A stretch of DNA of 64,000 bases from Ignelater luminosus (GCA_011009095.1 VTPC01090428.1:74882-138881); one strand, 5' to 3'. Shown: positions 23,546-35,400, numbered from the stretch's first letter. The notes: generated by a model not told the origin, from the letters alone. Program-made: numbers and translations.

Positions 23546-25125
23546 TTATAATGTACGATAAAGCAATTCTGACGGTACAACTTGACATTTAAATGGAAGC
23601 AAGACTTGAAAACAGCGACTGTTTATCTAAAAGTCAATGTTAACCAAATTATTAACACAAATAGTTACAATAACCTAAACCAACCCTCACAATTTATGAA
23701 TTTTACAGTTCCAGAAGTAACAATAGATATTTAAAGCAGTAAAGCTTGAATAAATAATTTTGACCAATTTAATTCTATACGTCTGTGATAACCCTTGTGT
23801 TAGATGTTTGCGCTTGAGATGTTTATTTGATACGGGTACAGCGAAAAGATCTAATTATCCAGAAAATATATCGTTAACAAGGGTTGTGTATTTTTATTAA
23901 GGTATATACAACATCTCAAGTAAAGCAATTTCAAGGTGTAATAATCGTTATTAGAGTTGTTACCCGTAACTATAATTAGGAGATTAAACTTATATCCAAA
24001 GCATCACGGTATAATATTACACAAAAGGAAGTTACAGAACACCAAAGAGCAAAACCCTTGAAGTCAGTCAATCACCTCCAAGTAATTTGACGACGCCGTA
24101 TGTCACTTGATATATTGACTCCTAACTAATTAAAACGCCGGAATCAAAAATGAGTATCAGGCTGTAGAGTAAAAGTAAACAAAAATAAAGGAATCACTGT
24201 TTAAAACATTCGACCGTTCAAACACGTCCTCTCTTTCGCCTAACTACTTTTTAGTCGTTGCCGTTGTAAACAGTCGAGTTGTTATTTCATTGTTTGGTAG
24301 GGAATTAAATTCCACTGCAATAGAAACTATTCGTGGTTTTGAAACAAAACAAATGTAAGCTGCGCAAAAGTCAATTTATTGTTATCAATCTGTATTCAGG
24401 ACAGCTCGCAAATCTGTTCTTTTGCATAACTTGCATAAAATTTTAAAAGTATTCTTACAATAGAAACTAAGTAACTCTTTATTTATTTATTTACACTAGA
24501 AAAATAGATTGTTAAATTTGAATCTTGTTAGCTAAAGATGAAAGACTGTCTATCATTATTATTAATATCCGACAGCTGCCGTTTGTTTAAAAAAACCGGC
24601 AAGACACCAAAAAACAAACTTGTAAACCCTAAAGAAGGTAGTACTCTCTAGAGTCCAGGTGGCCAACAATAAAATTCTCAAGGGATATGGAAACGAGAGA
24701 TCTCTACGGACTGGTAGGCACTTGTAGCATATCTATTGAGAAGGAAGAGTTGATTACATTATACCTAATGATACATTGCATTCGATGCTAAGAACAAAAT
24801 TTTTTTTAAATCAGAAAAGAGCGTAGAACTTCTTTTTTGGTTGAAATACATTTTATCTTAATAAATTTTAGCAAAGACTGGAATCTGGAATGTTTAAATC
24901 CAACCATGGATGTACAAAAAATAATTTTCAATATTTTCTAATACACTGCTATTCCGTTATTTCATTTAGGTCTTGGTCTTCCTCTTGTTTTACTTTTTAC
25001 TTTTGCTATTCCCATACTCTCTTCGTCGGCTTTGTTGTTGACATTTTAACTAAACACCTAAACCAATGCGTTGCATTTTCCTTTATTCTTTCTTTAAACG
25101 ACTTTACACTTAATCTCTAGTTACT
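23546..25125. other. AT-rich stretch without recognisable gene
   Basis: No feature seen beyond short TATTTATTT runs near 24478-24494. A 76-codon frame at 24890-25120 is Phe/Ser-rich, consistent with chance in AT-rich DNA. Confidence 0.5.
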
Positions 25126-25129
25126 AGAT

Positions 25130-28100
25130 ATAGGGTACATTGCTTGGGAAACCAAGCTGGGACACAGCAGGAGATCTATAAAAGGCAAGCTGCAGGTAAT
25201 CCGTGGTAGGGCAAAACCCGACCCGAATTCCTATTTAGGATTTTGAAGAAGGTCAATATAAGGCGATATTCAATCTTGGGGCACCACAGGTGGCCTGTAA
25301 CGTATTTAGCTTCCTTACAAAGTTAATGGAAGGTGAAGCACAATCATGAGAAGAGTGAGCCCAAAACGTGTTTGTATTTGGCATTCCGGAAAAAGTTAAT
25401 AAAAACCCAAGCCCAACCTTAGGCCATTTAGCTCTCTTAGAAGGTCTATGGGGGACGAAGCACAACTTTAGGCCCATAAGAGGGCGTAGTTTGACCGGTT
25501 CTTATACTTACCTACTGTTCCTATTTGGCGTTATCAAGAAGGGTAATGGAAAGGGAATCTCGATTATGAACGACGAAACACGACTTAAGGCCCATGGGAG
25601 AACGTAGCCCTAGTGCTGCCTTTCTAAGGAGGTCAATAAAGGGTGCAATTCAACCCTGGCCACTGAAAGTGACTTGCTGCATATTCAGCACTCTTTGAAG
25701 TTGACGAAAAGCAAAGCACGGCTTTGAGCGCATGAGAGGTCGTAGTCCGACCGATGCTCATACTTTGCAATCCTAAGAAGATCGATAAAAGGCAAAATTC
25801 AACCCTGGCCACTAAAGGTGACCTGTTGCATATTCAGCTGTCTTAGAAGGTTGATGAGAGACAAAACGCGGCTTTGAATGTTCTTAAGCATTCTTAAGGA
25901 GGTCAATAAAGAGCACAATTCAACCCTGGCGTAGTTCGACCGACGCTGTTACTTAGCATTCCTAAGGAGGTCGATAAAATGCGAAATTCAATCTTGACCA
26001 CTAAAGGTGGCCTGTTGCATATTCAGCTCTTTTAGAAGGTTGGTGAGGAAAAAAGCAAGACTTTGAGTCAACGTAGGAAGCCTGTGAGAAGGCGTATTCC
26101 GATCTGAAAAAGGTCAATAAAAGGCGAAATTCAACCCTGGCCACTGAAAGTGGCCTGTTGCATATTCAGGTCTTTTAGAATGTTGTTGAGAGAAAAACGC
26201 TGCTTTGAGCCACTGTAGGTGGCCCGTGAGAGAGCGTAGCCCAATCAGTGCTCATACTTAGCATTGTTAAGAAGTCCAACTTTGACCATCTGTTGCACGT
26301 CCAGCTCTCTTAAATGGTTGATAGACGCTGAATCGCTATTTGGAACCATCGCGGGTGGCCCGTGAAATGGTGTTCATACTTAGCGTTCTTAATAAGGTCA
26401 ATAGAAGGCGAAGCCATCAAAAGTGGCGTGTTGCATATTTAGTGAGTGTCCTCTGATGGAGCGCAGCCCGACTAGTGCTCATACTTGCATAGTGTGTGTA
26501 TTTAGTTCTCTTAAAAGGCTGATGGAGGGCAAAGCACAACTTTAGGTTACCGTAAGTGGCCCGTAAGGGCCATAGTTCAATCAATGCTCATATTTAGCAC
26601 TGTTAAGAAGGTCAGTGGAAGATGAAGTCTAACCCTAGCCACCGAAAGTGGTTTTTTGCTAATTGAGCTCTCTTAGAAGGTTGATGGAGAACAAACCGCG
26701 ACTCTAACCTACCGCAAGTGACCCGTGAAAGGGTGCCCATACTCAGCATTCTTAAGAAAGCCAATGGAAGGCAAAGTCAAACCCTGGTCTGTTGCTTATT
26801 CAGCTCTCTTAGAAGATTAATGCAGATCGACATACGCGTCTGAGTCACCGCAGGTGGCCCGTGAGAGAACGTAACGACTGCTGCTCATATTTACATACCG
26901 TTCGTATTTGTCATTTTAAAGAAGGTTAACGGAAAGCGGCCTGTGAAATATTTAGCTTTCTTATGAGACTGATAAAGAGCAAAGGGCAGCTTTAGGCTAC
27001 CATAGGTAGACCGTAAGAAAGCGTATGGCGCCAATAGGAGGGAGAGGTACAACCGTGGCCACGGAAGGTGACCTATTGCATATTGAGCTCTCTTAGAAGG
27101 TTTGTGCAAGGCAAATGGCAAGCTTGAGCCACCGCAGGTGGCCCGTAAGACGGCGTAGCTCGACCTGTACTTATATTTGTCTCTTAACAAAGTCAATGGA
27201 GGACAAAGTCTGACTCTGGACACCAAAAAATTTGCATTTAGGATTTTTCAAAAGACGGAAAGTGAAGCTTGACCTAAGACCATTGCATATGATATCTTAG
27301 AAGGTTGAGAGAAGATGAAGTACCATTGGTGTTTGTGTATAGTATTCGTATAAAGGTTAATGAAAATCGAAACCCGACCTTGGACATGTGGAATATTTAT
27401 TTAGAGACTTTAGAAGATTAATAGAGGGAAAAGCACGACTTTAGCCTACCCTAGGTAGCCCGTACGAAAGCATATGGCGCTAATAGGAGGGAGGTACAAC
27501 CGTGGCCACCGAAGGTGGCCTATTGCATATTCAGCTCTCTTAGAAGGTTTGTGCAAAGCAAAGGGCAAGTTTGAGCCACCGCAAGTGGCCTGTGAGAAGG
27601 CGTAGCTCTACCTGTACTCATAATTATCTCTTAAAAAAGTTAGTGCAGGGCAAAGTCTGACCTTAAACACTAAAAATCCGCATTTAGGATTCTTCAAAAC
27701 ACGGAAAGCGAAGCTTGATGTAAGACCATTGCATGTGACATGTGGGATATTTAGCCCTCTTAGAAGGTTGACAGAAGATGAAATACGACCGGTGTTTGTG
27801 TTTAATATGTTTACAAAGATTAATGGTAATCGAAACTCGACCTTGGGCATATGAAATATTTAGAAACTTTAGAAGGTCACTGTGAAAAAACATAGACCGA
27901 GCTGTGTTTGTAGTTGGCATTTTGAAGAAGATCGGCAGACACCGAAACTCGTACATAAGCAATCTCAGATAGCCTGTGGCGTATTTGAAGATCTTAGAAA
28001 GTTAATGAGGCCAAACACTACTCTGAAAGAACATAGACCGAGTTGAGTTTGTATTTGGCATTCTGAAGATCAATATTAGCCACCGAAACTCGAATACAGA

Positions 28101-29215
28101 CCATCTCAGATGGCATGTGGCATATTTAGCAATCTTAGAAGGTTAACGAATGGCAAAGCACCACTGTGAAAAGACATAGCGCAAGCAATGTTTGTATTTG
28201 GTATTTTGAAAAGTGTTAATAGAGAGCGAGACTTGACCTTAGGCTATCACAGGTGGCCTATAGGATGTTTAGTCTTTTTAAAAAATTAATAAAGGGCAAA
28301 GCACCATTGTGAAAAAACATAACTCGAGCTGTGTTCGTATTTGGAATGTTGAAGTTTAATAGAAACCGAAACCCAATCTTGGCCATCTCAGAGGACCTGT
28401 GGCACATTTAGAAATCTTAGAAGGTTAATGGAGAGCAAAGCACTACTGTGATAAGACATACCCCGAGAAGTGCTCGTATGTGGAATTTTGAAAAAGGTTA
28501 ACAGTGAGCGAAGCCCGACCTTAGGCTATCGCAAGTGGCCCGTAGCATGTTAACCCTCTTAGAAGGTTGTTGAAGGGCGAAGCACGATTTTCGTACACCG
28601 CAGGTGGCTTGTAAGAGAGAGTAATCTGATCGTAGCATTTTTAAATGGTGAATAGGAGACGAAGTCCGACCCCAGATACTACAGGTGACCTGTCATACAT
28701 TTAACTCGCTTGAATAGTTGTTGATGTAGGATGCGACCCGCCTCATGTTCGTAATTAACTCTTTGAGAAGGTTGATAGGGGGCGGAGCCCGACCTGTACT
28801 AAAACTATTTAAAATATTTTGTAACCGTAAGATATTTTTTTATTATTAGAGGCGTCTCCTGGCGCTGTAAACCGTAAAAGTTTTCCGAGATTAGGGGCTT
28901 TGTTTTTAAAGACTGCCAAAGTATCTGACTTCATGAAATTTTTATACCCAGATATGCAATAGTTGGGTTCACAAATGGATTTTTCAAAGGATACCAAAAT
29001 CAGACCAGGGAATTTAATTCTACTTGTAAATAAGTTTACCTACTGGAGTCACTTTCTCATCTTAAATCTAATGCTAAAAGGGGAGCCTGATAGCTGTTTG
29101 TAATTATGTTTTAAGAAAGTTAATGGAGGGCAAAGCTCGACCATAAGCCACCTTAAGTGGCTCGACACGTGCTCCTGATTATTTGTCTTAACATGGAATG
29201 AAAGCTAGACCAAGC
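25130..29215 (+). repeat. Diverged satellite of ~130-160 bp units with dyad symmetry
   Basis: Roughly 25 degenerate units follow one another. Each holds the words GTTTGTATTTGGCATTCT or CTCATACTTAGCATT, AAGAAGGTCAATAG, GGCGAAATTCAACCC, GGCCACCGAAGGTGGCC, GCATATTCAGCTCTCTTAGA, AGGTTGATGAGAG, then GAGCCACCGCAGGTGGCCC. Landmarks CAGCTCTCTTAGAAGGTT-like occur near 25842, 26022, 26167, 26302, 26504, 26666, 26800, 27086, 27531, 27752, 28130, 28410 and 28552. Each unit carries one or two GGCCACC...GGTGGCC inverted repeats able to form a hairpin. Units fade after about 28.8 kb, with a last relative at 29107-29160. Minus-strand open frames in it are repeat by-products. Confidence 0.85.
26995..27745 (+). 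repeat. Higher-order duplication of about 447 bp within the satellite
   Basis: The segment from the word CCAATAGGAGGGAG at 27031 to CTAAGACCATTGCAT at 27274 recurs from 27480 to 27720, an offset of 446-449 bp, with far higher similarity than between ordinary neighbouring units. A multi-unit block was thus duplicated after the basic units had diverged. Confidence 0.8.
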
Positions 29216-32200
29216 TACTGTGCAGTCAGTCGAATGACAAATTTAATTAACATTTTTTCATTTATATTTCTGATTATCCTGTTCAGACATGTTTGTGTTT
29301 GTATGTATGCCAATAATGTAGTTTAAATGAAAGCACGCCAACGCGGTAGCTTTATATGCCAAGAAAAGCATTAGAAAATTTTATTTATGGTACAAAAAGT
29401 AAATCAAAGTTCTTTGTTCGGGAATAAGATCGCGCAAAATTTTATTTAGTTAGGAGAAGTCTCTAAATTTCCTGTAGTGCTTTTATATATACTCTAGAAA
29501 AATTAGCAAAGATTAGTTATTTAATAATTCAAAAACTTGCATGACTATGTGTGTGCACAAGTGTTGCTAAAAGATCAAATTTATCATAGATGGTGATTTA
29601 ATCTTTACAGGCCGTACTAAAAAATAGTTTGCTTGAAAACCCAGTGCAGATTTTTAATTTTGACAAAATCATGATGGAAGCGTCAAAAAACAATGACGTT
29701 TTACTCTGTGCCACTCATAAATTTCAATTTCTAGACAAGTTTGTGCTCCGATTTATTGAATATTATTGGAATCAATAACCTTCAGCTGTATTGGTTTAAT
29801 AAAGGAGACAGGATAGTGACCAAGTAACGTTTTGGAACGATTTTTAGCAAGGTGTGAGATAACCGAAAGACAGCTACAGAAGGTGTTATCTGTGTGTCAA
29901 AGAGAAATATCTAACAAAAAGCATCCAAAATATCAACAAACACCTAGAAAAACGGAAAAGATGAGAATCTCTAAATACTTCAAATCCAACTCTGCATTAA
30001 TTGCATTATAATTCTTTTTCCAACCTGTTTTCTGATAATCAACGACGATGATGAAGCAGGGGGATTTATTTTGACGTACCGATTAAACCTAGATAATTCG
30101 TAGTTGGGTCTAAAAATATTTCTAATTAACTGTGTGACCAGGTGTTTGCAAGATTCGTGTTGCCCTAAACTGGTTTTACGTTTTGGATACTTTGGTTGCA
30201 CTGTCAAGAGTTGTCTAGTAAGTCTAACCCTTCGGGTTTGGTCTGAAGCTAGCAACAGCCATAGAGAATTCTTTTTCAAGCATAAGCCGGAGAATCAACG
30301 CAAATTCTAATTTTTGATAATATGTAGATATCATAATTTATAATTATTAGAAAGATTTAACTTTCTAGTCTTTTGGATTGAATTTTCTAAAACTATACTA
30401 AATATTCCCCATGAGACCTCAACTATCTATATAACGTAAAAGAGGTTTAACCTAAAGCTTGCCAAGAGGTTTAAAGTTTCCACTGTCTAGTAGTAAGTAG
30501 ATGTGATATGTGAAATGGAAAACTTGGAGCTACATTAGAATTGAATTGAGATTAAACAGCTTTACCGCTTGGAAAAGAAAGATCAGTCTACGAATGTTAT
30601 TGATACGTACCTTTTATACCGATTTCCAAAAGATAGTTTCAAGCATATCGATCTCGTTTTCGTTTTTAAAGAACATACAGTTAAAAACAAGTACAAATGA
30701 GTTTTATAAAAATCACAACTTGAGTAACTGGAAATTTTAATTATAAAATCCAAACACAACCTTCGCGAGCAAAGTGTTTAACTACTATAGATAAATTCTC
30801 AGTAACCTCTTTTAGTACAGGACTAACACAGACATTAAACATCATATAGCATGTACACATTGAGATAAAACGATTACTAAAATAGCGAAGTTTCTTTTAT
30901 CATATTGTAACTATATTAAAATTTCAAAAGTTAAACAATGCGTTCACAAATTGGATTTTACACTTTACTTCCTACTTAAAAATCGATACGCAGCACAAAA
31001 GCTCAACGTTAAATTTTTAACGCAATATTTCCTGATACTTCTGAAGATAAATTCACATCGAAGTATAAGCGACACAAAAGAATACTCCGTCAAACTCTGT
31101 TAACCTACTTTTATAAAAAAAAAATCAAAACTCTCGATGCTATAAATATATAGATACAGAATAAGGGTAACAAGGACGGCAGGCAGCGTTGGTGTAAGAA
31201 TAGAAGATCTAGTGTGTTTAGTCGAGAAATCCCAGAGGATACATCCTCTGGAAATGCAACTGTTATGTAGTATACGACATGGAAAAACTACAGCAAATTA
31301 TAATCCAATTGAGTGTAAGCTTTATAACGTAGTATAAAGTGTATAAACTCGAAACCATTTTGCTAATCGACTAATTTATCTAATTTATATTTTATCTTCG
31401 CTCGTTCGCTGCTGAATTTAACAGTGACCGTGGAGAAAATAAAACAAAAAGTATAACAACATTGTGGGCGGCGCAGCGTGCTGTAAATAAAACCAGAAAT
31501 ATACCCAAAAACAAAGGTGTGCCGCTACATATCGATCAAGTCGGCTTGCCGAGCATTATTACTAGGGACTTCTGTGTCCACTTCCATTTCTAAACCCATT
31601 ATGTATCTCCCAGCTTTGTGAATTTCCTAACACTCTGTAATTGTGGACCAGGCGTACTGAATTCCTGATTAAAAGGATTTCAGCATTTCGTATAATTGAA
31701 TGTGTTTGAGTTTAGCCTTGCGCTAAGTAAGTAATTTCATGAAAATATGGACTAAAGTGGTTTCATATCCGCTCTCCGCACTCTGCATTTCTAATTAATG
31801 AATGCTTAGCCAAATGGTCTATTTTGACAACTCTCAAAATCCCAAAAGGGATTCTTAATCGTAATCATCAAATTAACTTCATAGACTAAAATAATGCTAA
31901 ATAGAAATGACTACTATAATTATGTCAAAACAAGTCAATTATCTAATCTGAGAGTCTGTATTCTCCTTTTTTCTTTCGGGATATTGTTAACTAGAAAGAA
32001 ATTATTTGATAAATACTTCGCTTCACTTGCAAAACCGATTTAGTAACAAAGGCTTTAAAAAGAAATAACAGATAACGAGGTATACATAAAAATATTTCCA
32101 CGTTACTTACAAATTATTTGTGTTTTCAGTGTTTTTTGAATAATAACTAGTACCCCAAGAAGAGTTGTTTGAGGTGTACTTAGGTGCAAGTATTAAAGGT

Positions 32201-32565
32201 CAAAAGTTCTTGTTTGAAAGTAACTTTAATAAAATATTTGCAGCCCTTACACTGACCTTTCGTTTATTAAACTTTAAGATGCAAGGTGTCAAAGTTGAAC
32301 ACTCCCTATGGAAATAGAAATATCAACCACAGAAAATTTCATCTTAATACTACACGAAACAGATCAAGTACTAACATTCTCAGATGTCACAAAATTCTGT
32401 TTTACTCGAAAAGAAGAAAACTACAAGGGAAGCTTTTTTTTGCTAGATTGATTTTATTATTGCGTAATAACTTTTTTCTCAACCCTCTTTTTCTTTCTTC
32501 CCCTGGAAACGATAACTAGTACAGAAATTAGTGAAAGAATGTAAAATGTAAGACGTGATTTGATG
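29216..32565. other. AT-rich stretch without recognisable gene
   Basis: No gene or element is supported. A patch at about 31155-31560 is more balanced in composition and contains GTGGGCGGCGCAGCGTGCTG and a TATAAATATATAG string at 31140. It could belong to an old element, but I find no terminus or coding motif. Open frames at 29980-30279 (minus) and 30104-30310 overlap each other and resemble nothing. Confidence 0.5.
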
Positions 32566-32569
32566 AGTA

Positions 32570-32602
32570 AAGTGTGGTTCAGAAAAAAGGTAGCAGGCTT
32601 CG
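32570..32602 (+). repeat. Left terminal inverted repeat of the DD-E transposon
   Basis: AAGTGTGGTTC then an A-run and GTAGCAGGCTT; pairs with 34429-34459 with few differences. Preceded by TA at 32568-32569. Confidence 0.85.
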
Positions 32603-32694
32603 AACTGCAATTCCTTGGATCGTAGCAACATGCCAGATGTAAGTGTCATGTTAAGTTTGTGTTTACATTTTTGCAATAACATTCTTAAATGATG

Positions 32695-33684
32695 GCAAAG
32701 TTTGTCAAACAAATTGAAACACGTAAACAAATAGTGCACAAATACTTAGAAAATTCCGAGTTGAGTCAGTTCAGATTGCAAAACTGCTAAAGCTTCCACG
32801 TTATACAGTTGGAAAGGTTATTAGAACTTACAAAGGGCGATTGTCTACAGAAAGAAAGCCTGGGTCCAGTCAAAAAACTGGGTTTCAGAATGCAAACTTA
32901 GCTGTATGTATCAGACAGTCTTACAGAAGAAATCCCAATTTGTTTGAACGTACTGTGGCCAATCAATTTGGTACATCAAAAGCCATGGTACATCGAGTGA
33001 AAGTAAAAGCTGGATTGAAGACATATAAGATCTAGAAAGTGTCCGATAGGGATCAGGAGGAGGAAAGAAGAGCAAAATCTAGGACAAGAAAATTGTACGA
33101 CTTTTTCACAAAGTTTGACTGTTGCGTTATGAACGACGAAACGTATTGTGTGGCCGATGTCATTCAAATACCGGGCCAAGAATTCTATGTTGCTTCACAA
33201 GGAGGAAAGATTGCTGAGCAATTAAGACCAGAAACGCTAGCAACTACCCCCAGACATTTTTGATTTGGCATACCACATGCACTTGCGGCCTAAAAAGTGA
33301 TTAATTCATTACTACCGGATTCATTAATGGCAATATTTATGTTGAAGAATATTCAAGAAAGAGATTGATTCCTTTTATAAATTCTCACAGTACTTCAGAG
33401 TATTCTTTTGCCCCGATTTGGCTACATGCCATTATGGAAAATTAGCACAAGACTTTTACTCAAGCAACAACACCAATCCGCCAAATTGCCCTGAGCTGCA
33501 ACCAATCGAGCGTTACTGGACTTTAATGAAAAGGAAGCTGAAAAATACTAAATCTCAATTTGCTAACATAAATGACTTTCGCCAAAAGCAGAAAAAAGCG
33601 GAAAAAAATCTAACCAAAAATGACGTTCTAACTTTAACTAGAAGAGTGAAATCGATGGTTCGTCATTTCTGGCATAAACACTAA
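32695..33684 (+). pseudogene. Tc1/mariner DD-E transposase, decayed
   Basis: The first part (about 32695-33035) has the helix-turn-helix region: QIETRKQIVHKYLEN, then LLKLPRYTVGKVIRTYKGRL, STERKPGSSQKTGF and KAGLKTYKI. An amber stop at 33033-33035 stands where relatives have Gln (CAG to TAG). The catalytic core follows: CCVMNDETY (first Asp), IPGQEFYVASQGGKI, then after a frame change near 33255 LIWHTTCTCGLKS and FITTGFINGNIYVEEYS, then after another near 33405 FFCPDLATCHYGK (second Asp) and CPELQPIERYWTLMKRKLKN (catalytic Glu). About eight residues between the second Asp block and N-P-P-N-C-P-E are missing compared with relatives. A further stop lies near 33300. Inactive. Confidence 0.88.
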
Positions 33685-33714
33685 TTTCAATAAATTTCTT
33701 GTTAAATTAGAATA

Positions 33715-34369
33715 TACAGGGTTTCCCCAGATAAGGTTTAGAATAGGTGTAATGGATAAAAAATTTCAAGATACGAAACAAACCTATTCTTTATAAAAGT
33801 CTTTGCTTACTTCAAAAGTAGTTTTTATCGAGTTAAAAATTCAAAATTTTATACGGGGTGTTTAAAAAATTAACTTTTATGTTTTAAAGTAGTGTACAAA
33901 TTAAATTAATTTATTAAGAGCAAATTGCCTAAACAAGACATGGTTGTTATGGAAATAAAAGCAATACTTCATTTTAAGTCTGTCATTCAAAAAGTAATCA
34001 AAACGATTTTGAGATGATTTGAACAGATTGAAAAATGCTATTAGAAAAGCTGTTAATGAAATTCGATCGGAAGAGTTACATCAGGTTTTCCTCGAGTTGA
34101 GAAGAAGGCTGGAATTGTGTCAAGGAATAAGTGGTAAACTAATTGAGCCGCAATTGTACATTATTTCATTTGAGATGTTGTTTACTTTGTATTTTGGTTT
34201 GTACAGAAAAGTTAGTTACTGAACACCCTGTATAAACTTCTGAATTTTTAACTCAATAAAAGTTACTTTTGAAGCAAGCAAAAACTTTTATAAAGAATAA
34301 GTTTTTTTCGTATCTTGAAATCTTTTATCCATTACACTTATTCTAAGCCTTGTCTGGGGACACCCTGCA
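33715..34369. mobile_element. Snap-back MITE with ~140-bp inverted arms
   Basis: The arm from 33715 (TACAGGGTTTCCCCAGATAA, through GGTGTAATGGATAAAA, TTTCAAGATACGAAA and ATTCTTTATAAAAGT) is repeated in inverse orientation up to 34369 (reverse complement TGCAGGGTGTCCCCAGACAA...). The arms are about 90 percent alike by eye. TA lies outside each end (33713-33714 and 34370-34371). The element is inserted in the 3' flank of the DD-E transposon and itself carries another element at its centre. Confidence 0.82.
33852..34232 (+). mobile_element. Innermost nested element with transposase C-terminus
   Basis: Between the two MITE arms lies a 381-bp element with its own tips: TACGGGGTGTTTAAAAAATT on the left and, reverse complemented, TACAGGGTGTTCAGTAACT on the right, with TA on each side (33850-33851 and 34233-34234). 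It keeps codons of a transposase C-terminus: LKNAIRKAVNEIRSEELHQV then LELRRRLELCQG and IEPQL, the helical tail that ends DUF4817-associated transposases. It is therefore an internally deleted, non-autonomous copy of such an element. Confidence 0.7.
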
Positions 34370-34426
34370 TATTTTGCAAGTTTAAATTTCTCCAAATAGT
34401 AATAGATAACCTATTTTTTCAACTGT

Positions 34427-34459
34427 TAAAGCCTGCTACTTTTTTTTTGAACCACACCT
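34427..34459 (-). repeat. Right terminal inverted repeat of the DD-E transposon
   Basis: Read on the minus strand it is AGGTGTGGTTC, an A-run of nine, GTAGCAGGCTTTAAC, matching the left end. TA follows at 34460-34461. Confidence 0.85.
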
Positions 34460-34616
34460 TAGTTTGGTTGGCATACTCAGACGGCGAAAGTAACAACTGT
34501 ACATATAGTCATATAATCCCCCTTCTACAAATAAAGATTCTATGGTTACAAGTCATTTTGACAGTAGTTCTTGGTTCGACAGTTACTTAAACACAAATGT
34601 TTTGAACGACAGTGCA

Positions 34617-35175
34617 AAATGGACAAAATTGGAATTCGCGTGCTTCAACTTTTTGTTCTTTGTTTTTAATGGGAAAGCAGCAATAGAAATCCACAAAAAA
34701 TTTTGCTTGCATTTAGTGACTCATTTCTTTTCCATGAAACCGTTCAACTTTGAGCAAACGAATTCAAGAACGGCAGAACAAACATCGAAGGTGCACCACG
34801 TCTTGGAAGTGCGAAAACAGCTGCCACACCAAAAATTGTCAACAAAGTTCATGACAATGGTTTTGACCAACAGACAACTAAAAATGCGCAAGTTACCAGA
34901 GGACACAAATATCTTTACTGGACGAGTTTACCTTATTTTGCGCACTGAGATACATATGGAAAAACTTTGCACTCACTATAGAGCACAAGCGAATTGGTAT
35001 GCGAACATCAGCCAACTGTTTACAAGTGTTTAGTAAAAATCCAACACATTCTTGCGACGCTTTGTTGTTCGATTCACCACTATACATTGGAAATAAAACA
35101 GCAATCTAAACAGTAGACTACACTAGGCGAACCGGATACAAAAAAGACTAAAAGCGTGCCATCCTCTAGGATCCT
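34617..35175 (+). pseudogene. Second mariner transposase, truncated
   Basis: Starts ATGGACAAAATTGG (MDKIG), then across shifting frames GKAAIEIHKKFC, FKNGRTNIEGAPRLGSAKTA, KIVNKVHD, MVLTNRQLKMRKLPEDTNI, GRVYLILRTEIHMEKLC and finally IHHYTLEIKQQSKQ with GEPDTKKTKSV. This is the N-terminal half of a mariner transposase up to the first catalytic block. In that block the Asp of V-D-E-T-W is lost and only the following I-H-H-Y-T is kept. The C-terminal half and right terminus are absent. Instead the sequence passes into the GC-rich 9-bp repeat at about 35190. It is older and of another subfamily than the mariner at 14.2 kb. Confidence 0.78.
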
Positions 35176-35189
35176 ACACGGGACGAAAT

Positions 35190-35400
35190 TTTTAAGCCCT
35201 CGGCCTGGCTGGAAAAAACTTGACTCTGCGAAAAACATAGAATCTTCTTGATCGGTCCAAAAAGCCCGAAAGGTCCGAGAGCCTGAATGGCCCGAAAAAA
35301 CTAACAGACCCGAGAGCTAGACAGATTCTTAAAACTGCGGCCCGGCTTGACCTAACTCGAGCTTTGGGACAGGCCGCACAAAGACCCAACCAAGAAACCC
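35190..35400 (-). repeat. Short stretch of the 9-bp GC-rich repeat (reverse orientation)
   Basis: Words such as GGTCCAAAAAGCCCGAAAGG, TCCGAGAGCCTGAATGGCCC and AACAGACCCGAGAG are the reverse complement of the array at 44.9-45.9 kb (TCGGGCCTG, TTGGACCTT type units). G+C content jumps at the start of this stretch, directly after the truncated mariner. It becomes unrecognisable by about 35470. Confidence 0.7.

Larger units (their letters stand above)
32570..34459 (+). mobile_element. Tc1/mariner DD-E transposon, host of two nested insertions
   Basis: Left end AAGTGTGGTTCAGAAAAAAGGTAGCAGGCTT (32570-32600; reported here as a landmark: GTGTGGTTC, then GTAGCAGGCTT) matches the reverse complement of the right end at 34429-34459, and TA flanks both sides (32568-32569, 34460-34461). 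Without the 655-bp insertion plus one TA the element would be about 1.23 kb, normal for the superfamily. It carries a decayed transposase at 32695-33684, and the insertion sits just behind its stop codon. Confidence 0.85.

Noticed and set aside
26891-27962. Minus-strand frames of 80-111 codons with shared wording
   Set aside because: Their similarity to each other is explained by the satellite units. They change frame from unit to unit.
31140-31560. Possible terminal repeat or promoter of a retroelement (TATAAATATATAG plus GC patch)
   Set aside because: No second copy in the window, no primer-binding-site-like sequence and no adjoining coding region.
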